NCBI GenBank assembly: GCA_000727475.1
Contig: KL647290.1
Coordinates: 1,424,910 to 1,488,909, forward strand
Source: Sarcocystis neurona
Taxonomy: Eukaryota; Apicomplexa; Conoidasida; Eucoccidiorida; Sarcocystidae
Direction of reading: 5' to 3'
DNA: 64,000 bases
Positions 22,871 to 34,779 of the stretch are shown here, one piece after another (the stretch's first letter is position 1; every line of letters begins with the position of its first letter). The position numbers and the translations under genes were made by a program. Below the pieces are notes generated by a model that was not told where the DNA came from, ran no database searches, and was given only the letters and a program-made list of their open reading frames with translations.

Positions 22871-25748
22871 TATATGCATCTGCCTCTCCGCTGACGCCGC
22901 CGCTTTTGCTGCTATATCCAAGTTCGTTGCTGCGGGGAGCCGTGGTGTTGCGAATGATGTTATTGTCGTCCTGCGGCCGTTGTTGCGTTTGGTATTGCTA
23001 TTGCAACTTTGCTTGTGGCTGCTGTTGGTGCAGTTCCTCTCAATAACCACGCCGCACAGAAGTTCACGATTGAGTTGTGAGATATACGACAATTATCCCG
23101 TTCCAGGGTTATTCTCGCAGTAGCGTGGGTGCGTACTGATTGAAAATCTACTCACTCGTGTCACCAAGTCTCTCTGTGAAAGAGAAACGTCGTTAGATAC
23201 GTCCCCTTGTCAACTGCAGCTCTGCGTATTCAGCAAAAGACCACGAGCGTGTCTTTCCACGGCCTCAAGTGACCGCTGCCGCAGTTGTATCCTCCCTCTG
23301 CAGAAGAAATAAACTTGGAACAACTCTCCGCACCGTTGTTGCCTCATCTCTATGGAACGGATAACTTATACTCTGGAGGGAAGCCATATGTGAAACCCTA
23401 CGTAGAGGCGTGTCCGCACGTGCGCCTACCCTGCGCCCGATCTTCATCTCAGGACAACACTGCAAGATTTGCTGTCTTTTCTTCTCGTGTGTGAAGTTAA
23501 CATGCACATATACGTTTGTCTAATAGTGCTCCACTCGTAACCGTACGATATATTTACCTCCCCTCTATACATGAAATACTTGTGTATCTCAGTATATATG
23601 TGGGCGCCTTTGTGTGCGTGTTGAGTCAGATCGCACGTGTTCGTGTATATGTGCCACTACGATCGACACCGCTAAAACCGTACAACGTGGGGTGTACGTA
23701 CACCCGGATGACACGAGTGCGAAGTGACGCCAGGCTGGAAGACAGAGGCTCTGCTAACTCTCTCCTGTTAAAAAACTCCAGTGCGTCCTTATGCGTTGCG
23801 TCCACATACAAGTATAAATTTAGATCCGTGCGGGTACGGCGAGGCTTCTCCGATTCCAAATGGCATGCGTACGCCGCAATAGTATATGCAGACGCCTTTG
23901 ACTGCTCACTACTGCGAAAAACACACCTATCACATATTTGTGTAGAGAGAGAGAGATTTGCGGAAGACGAACAGAGATTTATAGATGACAACGTCTAGAT
24001 CCACACTTGTGTAAATAAGTATATAATCACAATCGCACACGTTTATGAAAGAACTGCTGTGAAACGTAAACAGGCAATAACACTCCTGACTGTCCCCGGG
24101 TTGCTGACGCGGACGCTGCTGCTGCTGCGGTGCTGCTTCTACCGCAGCTCCTGCTGCTATAAGCGTCGCCCCATTATCTTCTGCTGCTGTTCTTTCAATG
24201 TCGGGTTGTCAACGCGTTCCTCTCCTGCTCCTGCTTTGTTCGTGCGCCTGCTCCTGCTTCTGTCTCGTTGTTGTGCGGCTGCTGCTCTTATTGCAGCCGG
24301 CGCTGCTGTTCTTGCGCCGGCGTCTTCCCCGTTAGTGCGCCTGCCGTCCTGTGTGCGGCTGTTGCAGCCCCCGCACGAGATGCTGCTGCCGCAGCATCCG
24401 CAGCATCTGAGCCAATGCCAGCACCGCCAAATGTGGCAGCAGAACACTCTTGGCACCAGGGAGAACAGAAAGAGAAGTAGCAGCACCACACGACGATTTT
24501 GTGTTGGAGTCACTTTCGCAGACGGGTATATCTACAGTATCTCTCTGGCCCCTTGCCTCTCTTTGTCGCCGCTCCCTCTCTCTTCTTCTTCTTCTTCCTC
24601 TTCATCGTCCTGCAACAGCAGGGGCAGCACATCGGTTCATGTGGCGAGCACACAAAGCAGTACTACAGGGACGGCAACGGGATGCAGTTTGAGTCTGAGG
24701 AGTTGCTACAGTAGCTTCGCGTGACGAATACGGCAGCAGCGAAGGAAAGTGGAGGAAGCGCGTACTCAAACGCAGACCCGACGTCCCGTCGAGAATTCCC
24801 CTGCAGCAATTTCTTTTGCAGACAGGCACTTCGCTCAGACGAACAAAAAAACGAACACCGAGAAGCGGTCGCGCCGCTGCGACGCACACCGCGCCGCCGC
24901 GACTCTACTCACACGCAGTCTGTCTTTACCTGCCGTGCACAAAAGTAACGTCTTTGCGCACCTTATAAAAAGGGAAGGTGGTTCAATTCAGACGTCTGTG
25001 TATACGTGCGTCACGTGTGGGTGTTACGAGATTTAAAGAGCCACTAATATCTCCTGCTTATGCTCCATCCCATTTGCTGCCGCCTCTTCCTTTCTCTCCT
25101 CCGACGAAGCAGCCACCGGTCCGTGCACGTCGAGACCATTTTCCTATAAGATCTATTTGAAAAATCTATATATCCATTTGTATATATATATATATGCGTG
25201 TACACTTACTTCTCTATGCACCGGCGCAGACGCGGGGACATACACATATGCGCGTACTTGCATAAAGAAAGCTTAATTTCTTCTCTGTCGCCGGCTCCAG
25301 AAGACGCAGCTTCAGCCCTCTCTTTTCTCTGAAAATCTACGTCTAGACAGGAAGATACGGAGAGTCGGAACCCTCGAGAGAGAGGGCCACGAGAAGAAAA
25401 TGAAAACACGCAGAGAGACGGAGACAGAGAGGCCGAAGCGGTGATGAAAAGTGTCTGTTTGAATGTGTAGAGATAGAGAGACAGAAGGAGAAAAAGGCAG
25501 GCAGTTCTACACGTAGACATAGGCTTTCACACTGAAATATATATATATACAACAAGGCAAAGGTGCAGATGCAGGGATATGAGCAGAAATACACATATAC
25601 AGGTGACGTTTTATCAGACATAGAGGAAAAGAGACAGACCATTCTACGTGTAGAAATGGGCTTTCACACGCATATATATATATATATATGTAGAGGTAAA
25701 GACGCAGACGCAGCGATATGAGTAGAAGCATCAATATGTAGGTGACGT
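22871..25748. other. Unresolved DNA with a CTG-rich block and TA tracts
   Basis: 24090-24480 is CTG-rich and open in several frames (poly-Leu/Cys on plus, mixed on minus). 23691-23704 holds one copy of a palindrome found elsewhere in the window. 25170-25740 is TA/GA-rich, directly past the stop of the BRCT gene. No gene is supported. Confidence 0.35.
23691..23704. promoter_or_regulatory. GGTGTACGTACACC palindrome, isolated copy
   Basis: Perfect 14-bp palindrome followed by CGG, as in the other copies at 33.2-33.6 and 40.0 kb. A transcription-factor site (for example ApiAP2) is an inference only. Confidence 0.45.
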
Positions 25749-27968
25749 CTAAGTGTTGGTGGAGGTCACATGCAGACTCACTTCAAACAAATATTTCTCA
25801 AAGTCTCCTTCTTCTAGATGAGGCGGCGGATGCAGCTGCACGAGTTGCGACGGCCCCAGTTCAAAGTTTTCACTCTCTGCTGTCATATTTCCTTCATCTT
25901 CATGGAACAGCCAATCTTCTTCTTGTTCCTCTTCCTCTTCTTTAGTTCCCTTCTCTTCTTCTTCCAGTTCTTCGTCTTTGACGCGGTTTATTTCTGGCGC
26001 AGCAGCTGCTTGCTTCTTCATTTCTCCTTCGCCAGCTGCCATCTGAGCAGCTGTTCGTGTCTCCCCGCTGCTGTGGTCAGTGCTGCTTCTCGCTGCCGCA
26101 CTCTTCCCATCTTCTGCTGGTCGCCTTTCTGCTGCTGCCTTTGGTTCTGCTGTTCCTGTTGCTGCTTCTCTTCCTACAGCTGCTTCTCTTGATGCAGCGC
26201 CCCCAGCCCTTGTTGCTCCTGCTGCTGCTGTTGCTCCACCTTCTCCTCCTGCTTGATCTTCTTCACAAGAGAACTGCTGTTCTTCTGGTTCAAAAGAGCC
26301 CATCGCCCTTGCTTCTGCTGCGTCTCTTTCTTTTCTAATGATCTGCGCGGCTGCGCCTCGTCTCCTCCTCCCTTCGCCGGCAAATAAACACGTATCTTGG
26401 CTTTGCTGCGTGCTCTCTACATTTCCTGCTTCCTCTGCTGCAGCTTCTTCTTCTTGCTGCTTGTGCGGCTGCCCGATGTCAAACGGCTGCTCCTCCATCT
26501 CTTCATCGTATCTGCAAATGCTTGCTGCATGCACCGCCACATAGCGGCTGCTGTTCTTTTCTACATCGCTTTCCTCCTGCGACGTCATAGCCGTCCTCTC
26601 CTGCCTTTGCATCACTACCCCATTGCTACCCTTGCTACTGCTGCTGCTGTTGCTCCCCCTATTGCAGCTGTTGTTGGTGGTGTCGCTGCTGCTGCTGGGG
26701 TTGATACTCCTGCTGTTGCTATTGCTGCTGCTATTTTTACTTTGGCTGCTGCTCTTGTTGTTGCTGCGGATCTGCTTGCTGTTGCCCCTGCCGCTAAGCG
26801 AGTTCTGCGAGTGAGTAGACAAGCTGCTGCGAGTGCTGTTTCTCGTGGTACTCGACGCGTCGGACACGCTCTGGCTGCTCTCGCTCCGGTTGCTGTTCCG
26901 CATGTCCTCGCCCGAATCTTCATCAAAGAAACTGCTACTGCTCTTGTTGCTGCTGCTGCTACACCTATTGCTGCTGCTGCTGCTCCTCTTGTTGCTGTCG
27001 CTCTTGTTGCTGCTCTCGTCGTGATAATCGCTGTTGTTGCTCCTGCTGCTGTCACTGTTGTTCGTGCTGCTGCTATTATTCTTGGTGCTGCTGCTGCTGT
27101 TAGCGCGGCTGCTCCTATCGCTGCTAGTGGCTGCCTTCAGGGAAGTTTCTCCTGCATGCAATCGCCTCGTGCAACTGAGGGGCATTCGTCGTTTTCCGCA
27201 TTGCAAAGAGACGCAGGTGCGTCTTTTCTCTTTCTCTTCAAAATTCGAATTATATACAGCAGCAGCAACGGTTTCTCCTGCTTCCCTCCAGGATGCAAGA
27301 GTAGACAACGGCTCAGCTGCTGCTGCTGCTGACTCCTCTTCGGCTGCTGGTGGTGTTGGGGCTGTCGCTGTTGCTGCTGCTACTTCTGTTTTCTCTTCCG
27401 CCGCTGCCTCTGTTGCTACACTGATGGCTGCTTTCTTTCTTGCAGTGCCAGCAGCCCCAGCGGCCGTCAGCGCAGCATCGCAAGCTACCTCTGGCACGGG
27501 TGTGAGAGGAGACTGCTGCTGTTCCTCCTGCTGCTGCTGCTGTTTCTCTGTGAAGGACTGATTTGTTTCTTCTTTCCCTTCCCTCTGTGGGCTGCTGCTG
27601 TTGCTCTCCAGGCGACTCTTGGCTGGAGCAGCAAAAGTCGCCGCAGCAGCTGCTGCAATTTGCTGTGCATGCGGATGCGCATGCAACGAGGGGTCCACAT
27701 ACGTCCACGTCCGCAGGCATTCCACGACCCACAGGGGAGTCACGACTTCAAGTTTATCAAATTTTGAGGACTCTGCTTCACTTCTTTTCTCGCTCCCCTG
27801 GTCCTGCTGCTCCTTTCCCTGATGTTGGTTCTTCCCCTGCAGTTCCGGCTGCTGCGCAGCTGCGTCGATGCTGTTGCAGCGCAGGGGACTGAAGTGTTCC
27901 GGGCAAATTAGAACTGCGCGCTGATGCTCCTTCACGTCTTCCGTCACCGCTCCTCCACTCAACGTTAT
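25749..27968 (-). CDS. FCP1-type BRCT-domain protein, last exon
   Basis: The acceptor cctcttttgtag precedes 27968 and the exon starts in phase 0 with ITLSGGAVTEDVKEH, then AVLICPEHFSP. After about 60 low-complexity residues comes FDKLEVVTPLWVVECLRTW followed by TYVDPSLH. This is the last strand and WxxxC/S helix of a BRCT domain, closest from memory to the FCP1 CTD-phosphatase BRCT (VVNPDWLWSCLERWDKVEE). The remaining about 600 residues are Gln, Ala, Ser/Asn and Glu rich, ending with an acidic segment (EEEEKGTKEEEEEQEEDWLF) and a stop at 25749. The acidic tail with aromatic residues resembles the acidic tails of FCP1 proteins that contact TFIIF, but that is weak. 740 codons including stop. 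Confidence 0.65.
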   Translation of the reverse strand: MTLSGGAVTEDVKEHQRAVLICPEHFSPLRCNSIDAAAQQPELQGKNQHQGKEQQDQGSEKRSEAESSKFDKLEVVTPLWVVECLRTWTYVDPSLHAHPHAQQIAAAAAATFAAPAKSRLESNSSSPQREGKEETNQSFTEKQQQQQEEQQQSPLTPVPEVACDAALTAAGAAGTARKKAAISVATEAAAEEKTEVAAATATAPTPPAAEEESAAAAAEPLSTLASWREAGETVAAAVYNSNFEEKEKRRTCVSLQCGKRRMPLSCTRRLHAGETSLKAATSSDRSSRANSSSSTKNNSSSTNNSDSSRSNNSDYHDESSNKSDSNKRSSSSSNRCSSSSNKSSSSFFDEDSGEDMRNSNRSESSQSVSDASSTTRNSTRSSLSTHSQNSLSGRGNSKQIRSNNKSSSQSKNSSSNSNSRSINPSSSSDTTNNSCNRGSNSSSSSKGSNGVVMQRQERTAMTSQEESDVEKNSSRYVAVHAASICRYDEEMEEQPFDIGQPHKQQEEEAAAEEAGNVESTQQSQDTCLFAGEGRRRRGAAAQIIRKERDAAEARAMGSFEPEEQQFSCEEDQAGGEGGATAAAGATRAGGAASREAAVGREAATGTAEPKAAAERRPAEDGKSAAARSSTDHSSGETRTAAQMAAGEGEMKKQAAAAPEINRVKDEELEEEEKGTKEEEEEQEEDWLFHEDEGNMTAESENFELGPSQLVQLHPPPHLEEGDFEKYLFEVSLHVTSTNT

Positions 27969-28898
27969 CTACAAAAGAGGTATCACCAAGAGCAGACCAT
28001 ATATATATATATATATGCGTATGTAAGTGTATATATGTATATGTATACCTTTACACATATACACTGTCCTGATAGATAGATACACATCGACACAGAAGCA
28101 GATATACACATATATATATACACGTAAGTAGGTGTATATATATCTATATATATATGTATACAGGTGTATGTATGTATATGTATTTACGTAGAAACACTGC
28201 CCAAATAGACAGACACACAAGCAAACAGAAACAGAGAGATACACGTAGGGTGGTGATGTGTTTTTCACTATATCCTTTTGTATGGAGACACACACATGGA
28301 TATGTAAATAGTTGCAGGATATATAAAGAGAAATACACACATGTGCATATACTTCTCCACCCGTATTTATGTAGGCGCATACACAAAAGCAACAGAACTT
28401 TTGCGCTGAGGCTGCTGCCGGTCATATGAGATGAAGGCTTCTGTCGTATACAAACACTCCTCCTACACAGATCAGGAAGCACCACGCCTCGGGCACCACG
28501 TGTACGTATATATGTAGAGCTTTGCATACAACCACTACACCTAATATATCCATATATATACATATATACACATGTAACGGCATACCTATCAACTACATAT
28601 ATATATATATATATATATATGGTTGCCTAGAGCAGCACACTTACACATATACATATGTATATATATTTATTTGTACTGCGGCATCCTATTTGTTGTATAC
28701 CTACATATAGATATATGCAGCAGAACAGTTTATCCGTCTATACACATGTATGTGTAGGGTTGTGCATATGTATATATATATATATGTAGCAGCAGATGCC
28801 TTGGTCATGATCGAAAAGAAGAGAGAGATCCCTGCGTGCCGCAGAGGAGGCAGAAGATGCTGCTGTTAAAGACGGGGCTTTTCTTTTCGTTTCCTCAC
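27969..28898 (-). other. Intron of the BRCT gene, TA/GA microsatellites
   Basis: Donor CTG/gtgagg at 28898 and acceptor at 27969, both phase 0. The content is TA/CA/GA-rich microsatellite apart from a short ordinary stretch near 28380-28510. Nothing coding is seen. Confidence 0.6.
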
Positions 28899-29177
28899 CA
28901 GCTGCATGAGGACGGTGCGCGTCAAGGCAGCAGGAGCGGCTGCTGCAGGCAGGCTGTGTGTCACTGCTGCTGCTCCTCCTCCTGCTGCTGCTCCTCGTCC
29001 TCGTGCTGCAGCTTGTGTCGTCCCCGCGGCAGCAGAGGAGTCCTGCCGCTGGTGGAAGGCAGGCGTGAAGAAGCGGCGCGGCAGCAGCAGCTTCGCTTCG
29101 GAAAAGGGAGACGAGACAGAGACGCGGTGCGCATGTGTGGGGAAATGTCGGTGCTCGAACGGGAGCGGAGCCGGCCA
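28899..29177 (-). CDS. FCP1-type BRCT-domain protein, internal exon
   Basis: An acceptor after a pyrimidine-rich stretch (ctctgctgctgcag) and the donor ATGCAGCTG/gtgagg enclose 93 codons, phase 0 in and out. The reading starts WPAPLPFEHRHFPTHAHR, passes KLLLPRRFFTPAFHQRQ and an Ala/Gly-rich linker, and ends TRTVLMQL. That end joins directly to ITLSGGAVTED of the next exon to make an uninterrupted BRCT-like helix and strand. The other two minus frames contain an early stop or Cys/Ser-rich sequence. Phase agreement at both ends is the main support. Confidence 0.6.
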
Positions 29178-29339
29178 CTGCAGCAGCAGAGAAGTGGACC
29201 CCTTTCATACAACAAACATGCTGTCCAGCAGATGCGCATGCACCTCTGCTGCATGTACACTTGGCGTCAAAAAAAAGCCAAGTGTACGGGCGTGTGCAGC
29301 ATATGAAGATGTGTACACGTATTCACACCCACATATACA

Positions 29340-29790
29340 CAAAACTATAGGGCTCCTAAAATGTATACATATAATATCTACAGATATAGATACACGTATA
29401 GACAGGGAGATATATATACACGAGAGTAGGAGGCTCCTACAAAACGTATGTATGTACATGTGTACGTATGTACGTCTGCATATATATATATATATACAAG
29501 AATAGAGGACTCCTGTATCCACATATACACATACATACATACATAAGAATATAGGGCTCCTATATCAAATGTATATATGTATAAAGAGAGAGACACACAC
29601 GCATACGCTGGTATGTAGAACTCCTATAAAAAGATATATATACACACATGTATATATACGAGATTAGAAGGCTCCTATAAAACGTGTGTATTCGTATATA
29701 TATATATATATGTGTATGTCTCCCACTCTCTCTATATATATACACATACACAAGAATGTAGAACTCTTATAAAAACATACATACACACAT
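29340..29790 (+). repeat. Degenerate minisatellite array, orientation A
   Basis: Copies of a core like AGAATnTAGGRCTCCTATA recur at about 29350, 29429, 29504, 29551, 29612, 29668 and 29759, spaced 45-90 bp by TA/CA sequence. Confidence 0.7.
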
Positions 29791-30189
29791 ACATATGTTA
29801 GATGTATTTGGTGGGCAGGAAGACAGTTGTTGTATATACACGTGAGTCCGGTGCCTATTTTATGAGAAACCCGCAGCAGACAGCGAGCTGGCGAGAGAAA
29901 TTGACGAAGCACTTTCCCCCCATCTCTTAATAACCTCTCTTCCCGTCTTTCTGTATTTGCTAGAATCGCATGAACATATCTCACCTGTCTCATGCGCCTC
30001 TTTTTCTGTCCACACATATATATATGGACACGGACGTATATATATACATACATATATGGACATATTTCATGAGCAGACCTCCCCCTCTGCGCGGGTGTGC
30101 ATGCATCCCCTACGCACTACCCGACTACGCCGGTGCACCAGCCCTCTACTTTTGTCTTTATGTATTTCATATGCATATATATATATACA

Positions 30190-30620
30190 CGTCTGCATAG
30201 GTATCCTATATTCTCTTGTGTGTGTACATATATATTGACGTTCTGATGAGTCTTATAGTCTCTGGTATATGTTTACATGTATATGTACGTCTTTACAGGT
30301 CCCCTACACATACATATATACCGGTCCATGAACCCTATCGTATGGTATATGTATGTATACATATATATATGTGTCTACGTTTTCGAAGGTTCCGTGTATT
30401 CTTGCATATCTCACCTTCACGCGGGTCTTATATTCTGGTATGTGTGTACATATGTAGACGTGTTTATAGGTTCCCTATACTCTTGCATATGTACACATAT
30501 ACATATATGTATATACTTATTTACGTCATTGTGAGTCCGTCCTATATTCTAGTTAAGTGTGTACACATATACGCAGACTAGAGGGGAGTCCTCTATTCTT
30601 GTGTACTTGTACGCATATAC
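30190..30620 (-). repeat. Degenerate minisatellite array, orientation B (inverted)
   Basis: The same core appears reverse-complemented (for example GGAGTCCTCTATTCTTGTGT at 30586) with copies near 30205, 30250, 30395, 30425, 30470, 30540 and 30586. Confidence 0.65.
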
Positions 30621-31180
30621 ATTTATATATATGAGTGTGTAGGTTTTAGTCGCAGGCAAACGGTCAGCAATATCCAGGAGGGGTGCAACGCACGAGGGAA
30701 AGTATTTATCCGTGTGAATCACTGCAGAGAAGACTCCATCCGTTATATCTGTCTACATATTCTAAATGATACGTCTACACAGAAAGAGAACAGCAGGTCG
30801 TCGACCCGTGGCCGGAGCTGCTTTCTTTCTGTCCACACGTCTGCATATCTCTTCCTGTGCCTCTCAGTGTATACACATCGACTTGACTTAATTTAGCAAG
30901 GGGCAGCACATAGTAGGAAACTATGCGGATGTATACGTGTCAGGACCCGCATGTATATGCATGGGTAATATATGCATATCTGTATATATATATTTACGTG
31001 AATGTTTATACATATGTCGATTCTATCCGCGTGTACACAAGTAAAGACACGTGTGTATACCCAGACGTGTAGTACGCACTCGAGTCTGTATACATATATG
31101 CATAGGACTGGACGTGTGTGTATATGCATATATGAATACATGCATTTTTACCTATGTGTATGGGCGGATATATAAATTCA

Positions 31181-31352
31181 AGTATGTACAACAATATCAA
31201 TGGTACTTATCTGGGCCTAAATATATGTGTGATAGCACATATATATATAAATGCACGAATGTTAATATATGTACTGGATATATATGGGCATATATATATA
31301 TACAAGTATGTACATTAATGTCAATGGTATTTATCTGGGCCTATATAGAAAT
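31181..31352. repeat. 124-bp offset direct repeat
   Basis: AGTATGTAC followed by a TCAATGGTAnTTATCTGGG block is found at 31181 and again at 31305, with TA-rich sequence between. Confidence 0.8.
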
Positions 31353-31550
31353 ATATATATGTGTATATGACTGCACGTTTGTATACAAATGTACGGACAT
31401 GGAGAAGTGTTTATAATTCTCTGCAGCGCAGCTACACCGGGTCTGGCCAGAAGGCAGCAGCGCGTCGCTGAAAGACGCACGAGCAGCGCCCGCGTGATAT
31501 GTGAAAGCGAAGCAGCCGGAAAAAAGAGGAAAGTGTGGGCGTTTGGACAT
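31341..31550 (-). CDS. Candidate exon in the BRCT-gene intron
   Basis: The acceptor cgtctttcag ends at about 31471, after which the frame reads DALLPSGQTRCSCAAEN then YKHFSMSVHLYTNVQ before running into TA-repeat. The frame is also open upstream of the acceptor. A neighbouring minus frame at 31776-31680 (FEVKDVLQHVLACEG) has a usable donor. No domain is recognised; either could be part of the BRCT gene or chance. Confidence 0.2.
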   Translation of the reverse strand: MSKRPHFPLFSGCFAFTYHAGAARASFSDALLPSGQTRCSCAAENYKHFSMSVHLYTNVQSYTHIYISI

Positions 31551-31985
31551 GTATGCTGCCGCTACTGCTCAAGAAGAAAAAAAAGGAGAAGAGGAAAAGC
31601 GAGAACGATAAAAGGCACGACGGAAAAGCAGCTGTCCCGTCCTTCTCACACGAAAGTACGCGCACAAGTGGCAGGGCCGCAGGAGATACGCAGGTGTCTC
31701 TTCTCACATTACCCTCGCATGCCAGCACATGTTGAAGCACGTCTTTTACCTCAAAAACTATCAAATAAATACACACACACTCACATACACACGTGCCAAA
31801 AATATCTGTACGTATTCATATATGCGACTTCCACACCTCACTACTATACTGTGTGTACACGTATATACATACGTACATATATATATACATATATATGTGT
31901 ACACCTTACTTCCAAACCTGTCTACCAGACTGTATGTATACATATATACATATATATGGATATACATGTATACGTACAGTCTAGT

Positions 31986-32035
31986 CCTGTTTTCGAGTAT
32001 GTACATATATATATATGTACATACACGAAAACAGG
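31986..32035. repeat. 50-bp near-perfect inverted repeat
   Basis: CCTGTTTTCG...CGAAAACAGG arms of 25 bp with a single mismatch meet at a central TATATA. As DNA it can form a cruciform; as RNA, a long hairpin. Confidence 0.85.
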
Positions 32036-32215
32036 GCTTGTCTTTTACACAAAATTGTACATACATATATTTATGTACACCAGACTTCCACACCTGTCTA
32101 TTACGCTGAAAACACGTATACACATACATATGCATATATATATATATGTACAGGGGACATCCAGCGCTGTGTGTATGTGGAGAGAGATGTAAAAAAGGGG
32201 AAGGAGTGGTGTCTG

Positions 32216-32256
32216 CGTGTGTGCGTGTGTGTGTGTGTGTGTGTGGGTGTGGGTGT
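32216..32256. repeat. (GT)n microsatellite
   Basis: An almost pure GT run ends in GGGTGTGGGTGTA. Confidence 0.8.
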
Positions 32257-32699
32257 AGATAGGCACACCAAGATAGATAAGTGAATTTATTTTTGTACAA
32301 GTGTACCCTTCCTGCGCATGTATGTATATCTACATATTTCCATAAAGAGGGAATGACATTTTGATGAATAGAAAGAATATATTCGAGCACACTCACGTAG
32401 GTCTACTACGCAAAAGAAAAATCTCCTGGAATATATACGCACAAGATCAGAGACAGAAAGAAGAGAGCGACGGGTTGGCGTCTGGCGCAGCAACGACGGA
32501 CGTGGAAAAGACCGCGAAGGGAGTGAAAAAGGAAGTCGTACAAAACAGGCAGAAGAACTGCCACTCGACTTGCGCAAATACGCAGGCAAAAAGTCTCTAA
32601 TATATAAAGGAGCAGAGCTTTGCGTTGTCTGACACGTGAGGGGGGTGTGGGAACACGTATGATACACACAGGACATGTGTATATACATATATATATATA

Positions 32700-33040
32700 T
32701 ATACGTGTATATATTTCTCTCATATATAAGTGCAGTACATACATATATACACACGTATATGAATCTCTCATGTAGATGCGCAATACAGCTATACATACAT
32801 ATATATATGTGTGTGTACAGACTATATAGATGTACACGTGTATACATGTATACTGATATCGTAGATATACACACGTAATCCACGTATACCTATATACGTG
32901 TATACCTACCTCTCACGTATACATATATACATAGGCATATACATGCATATTTATTTCTCACATGTACACGCGCGATACACGCATACATAAATGTATATTT
33001 ACCTCTCATATATACGCAACATATATATACGTATATACAC
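32700..33040. repeat. Degenerate minisatellite around CTCTCATNTA
   Basis: CTCTCA(T/C)(A/G)TA blocks followed by TACATACATATA-like sequence recur near 32716, 32766, 32910, 32955 and 33003. Confidence 0.55.
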
Positions 33041-33158
33041 GTGTATATCTGGAGATAGATATGCCTGTGTGAATGTTGTTGTCACACTTGGCGCGTAATC
33101 TCTCGAAAAAGTCGTTCGAAGAGAAGGAGAAGGTGGGGACAGTCTCTTTCGCTCTTGA

Positions 33159-33172
33159 GGTGTACGTACACC
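33159..33172. promoter_or_regulatory. GGTGTACGTACACC palindrome, copy 1 of the cluster
   Basis: Perfect 14-bp palindrome in the context TGAG...CGAA. Confidence 0.5.
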
Positions 33173-33381
33173 CGAAAACAAGCCTCCTGTCACCGGCGAC
33201 ACGGCGGGGAAGAAAAGCGGTTTTCTCGGCTGCGCTACGCGTGCGCATATACAGAGAAGTATGCTTTTACATTCGAAAAACTTCACATATATATATAATA
33301 TATGTATGTATATGCACACAGTTGGGGGCACACACGTGGAGCTAACAAGGGAGGCGCAGGCACGTCACGCAAGCGTTTCCT

Positions 33382-33395
33382 GGTGTACGTACACC
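33382..33395. promoter_or_regulatory. GGTGTACGTACACC palindrome, copy 2 of the cluster
   Basis: Perfect copy 223 bp from the first, followed by CGGAG. Confidence 0.5.
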
Positions 33396-33559
33396 CGGAG
33401 AAACTCGCCGGTGCATACGCAGAGAGACTGCTGAGAGCGTGCTGCAAAACTTCACGAGGTCCGAAGGCGAAGGTGCCGAAAAAAAGACGGACGTAACGGA
33501 TGTGTGGTAGGCGGCATGTCCGCAGGAAGTGCACAACTTCTCTCCGACACGTCCTCTGA

Positions 33560-33573
33560 GGTGTACGTACACC
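33560..33573. promoter_or_regulatory. GGTGTACGTACACC palindrome, copy 3 of the cluster
   Basis: Perfect copy 178 bp from the second, in the context TGAG...TGAA. Confidence 0.5.
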
Positions 33574-34779
33574 TGAAAGACGGCAGCTGCCGCCTTCTTA
33601 AAACTCGCGGAGTCGCCGCGCCAGCGCTCTTCTGGCCTACCGATGACGTTTTGGCTGCTTCGCTCAGATACTGGGGAAGCAGAATCCATCCTCGCGACGC
33701 CAGAGTAAACAAAATCTTTAACGTTGGTCTCTGCGCAATAAAAACAAAATTCGAAGCGCATCTCTCGCTATTAATAAATGACCGAGGATACGCGTATAAA
33801 TATATATATATACACGTACTTATAGGCAGATGTGTATCCTTACATATGCTTATATGTGACATATATATACATACATAAAAGCGCATCTTACAGTAAGTGA
33901 CGGCATATATACGTACATATGTATATATACCTGTATACATATATATATATATATATACAGATATATATATATATGGATATTTACCTATTTTTGTCGTCTA
34001 TATGCATATATATACGCTCATAATTCTTCACATATATATATATATATATATATGGTGTGGCCGTCTATTGATTCGCAGTCAACCTCAGTGAGACCATCCG
34101 TCTCAACGCATGTAACATATCCATGTGTAACACCTACATGTACACATATGTATATATACATATATATATTTATACATGTACACACACATATGTATATATA
34201 TACACATGTACACATGCATATACATATATATATATATATATAAGCTTGCTTCCTCTGGCCATCTGCATTCCTCTCCACGAGTCCGCATCCGTATACGCAT
34301 ATACTTGTACATCTCTATGTATACAGGTGTGTCAAAATATGTAATATATACAGACGTTACATCCAAACGTACGTATATATATATATATATCTTCCCGCTT
34401 CCTCCTTGTGGCCTTCTGCCACTGTGTAGAGCTCCGCATCTACCCACATATATACATACACATATCATATACGTCTGTTTATATTTTTGTCTGAAGTACG
34501 CAAAGTTTACGGTGTTAAAAGTGGGAAGAGGGAGATCTGCGCAGAAAAAAAAAGAAAGACTGCGCCAGCAGCGTCGCAAGCAGCATTTTCTATGAGACCC
34601 CCTACGCTGCAGAAGCAGATGGGGTCCAATTTCATATCGAGGTTTGTTGAGCCGAGATCTGCAGCTGGTCACGTGTACTCCTGTATGCGTATTAAAGAGA
34701 GGAGAAGACGTGTGTAGTTGTCTCCTGCAGAAATGTGTCATACGAATCTATGCGTGCACGTTTGTGCGAGAGGACCTGC

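Larger units (their letters stand above)
33060..33780. other. Normal-complexity island with three copies of a 14-bp palindrome
   Basis: The island is open on both strands. Plus readings place VYVHP at each palindrome copy (LEVYVHPK, FLVYVHPEK, SEVYVHLKD); minus readings are also open. Because the motif is palindromic, the peptide similarity follows from the DNA motif and is not evidence for coding. No domain is recognised. Confidence 0.35.
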
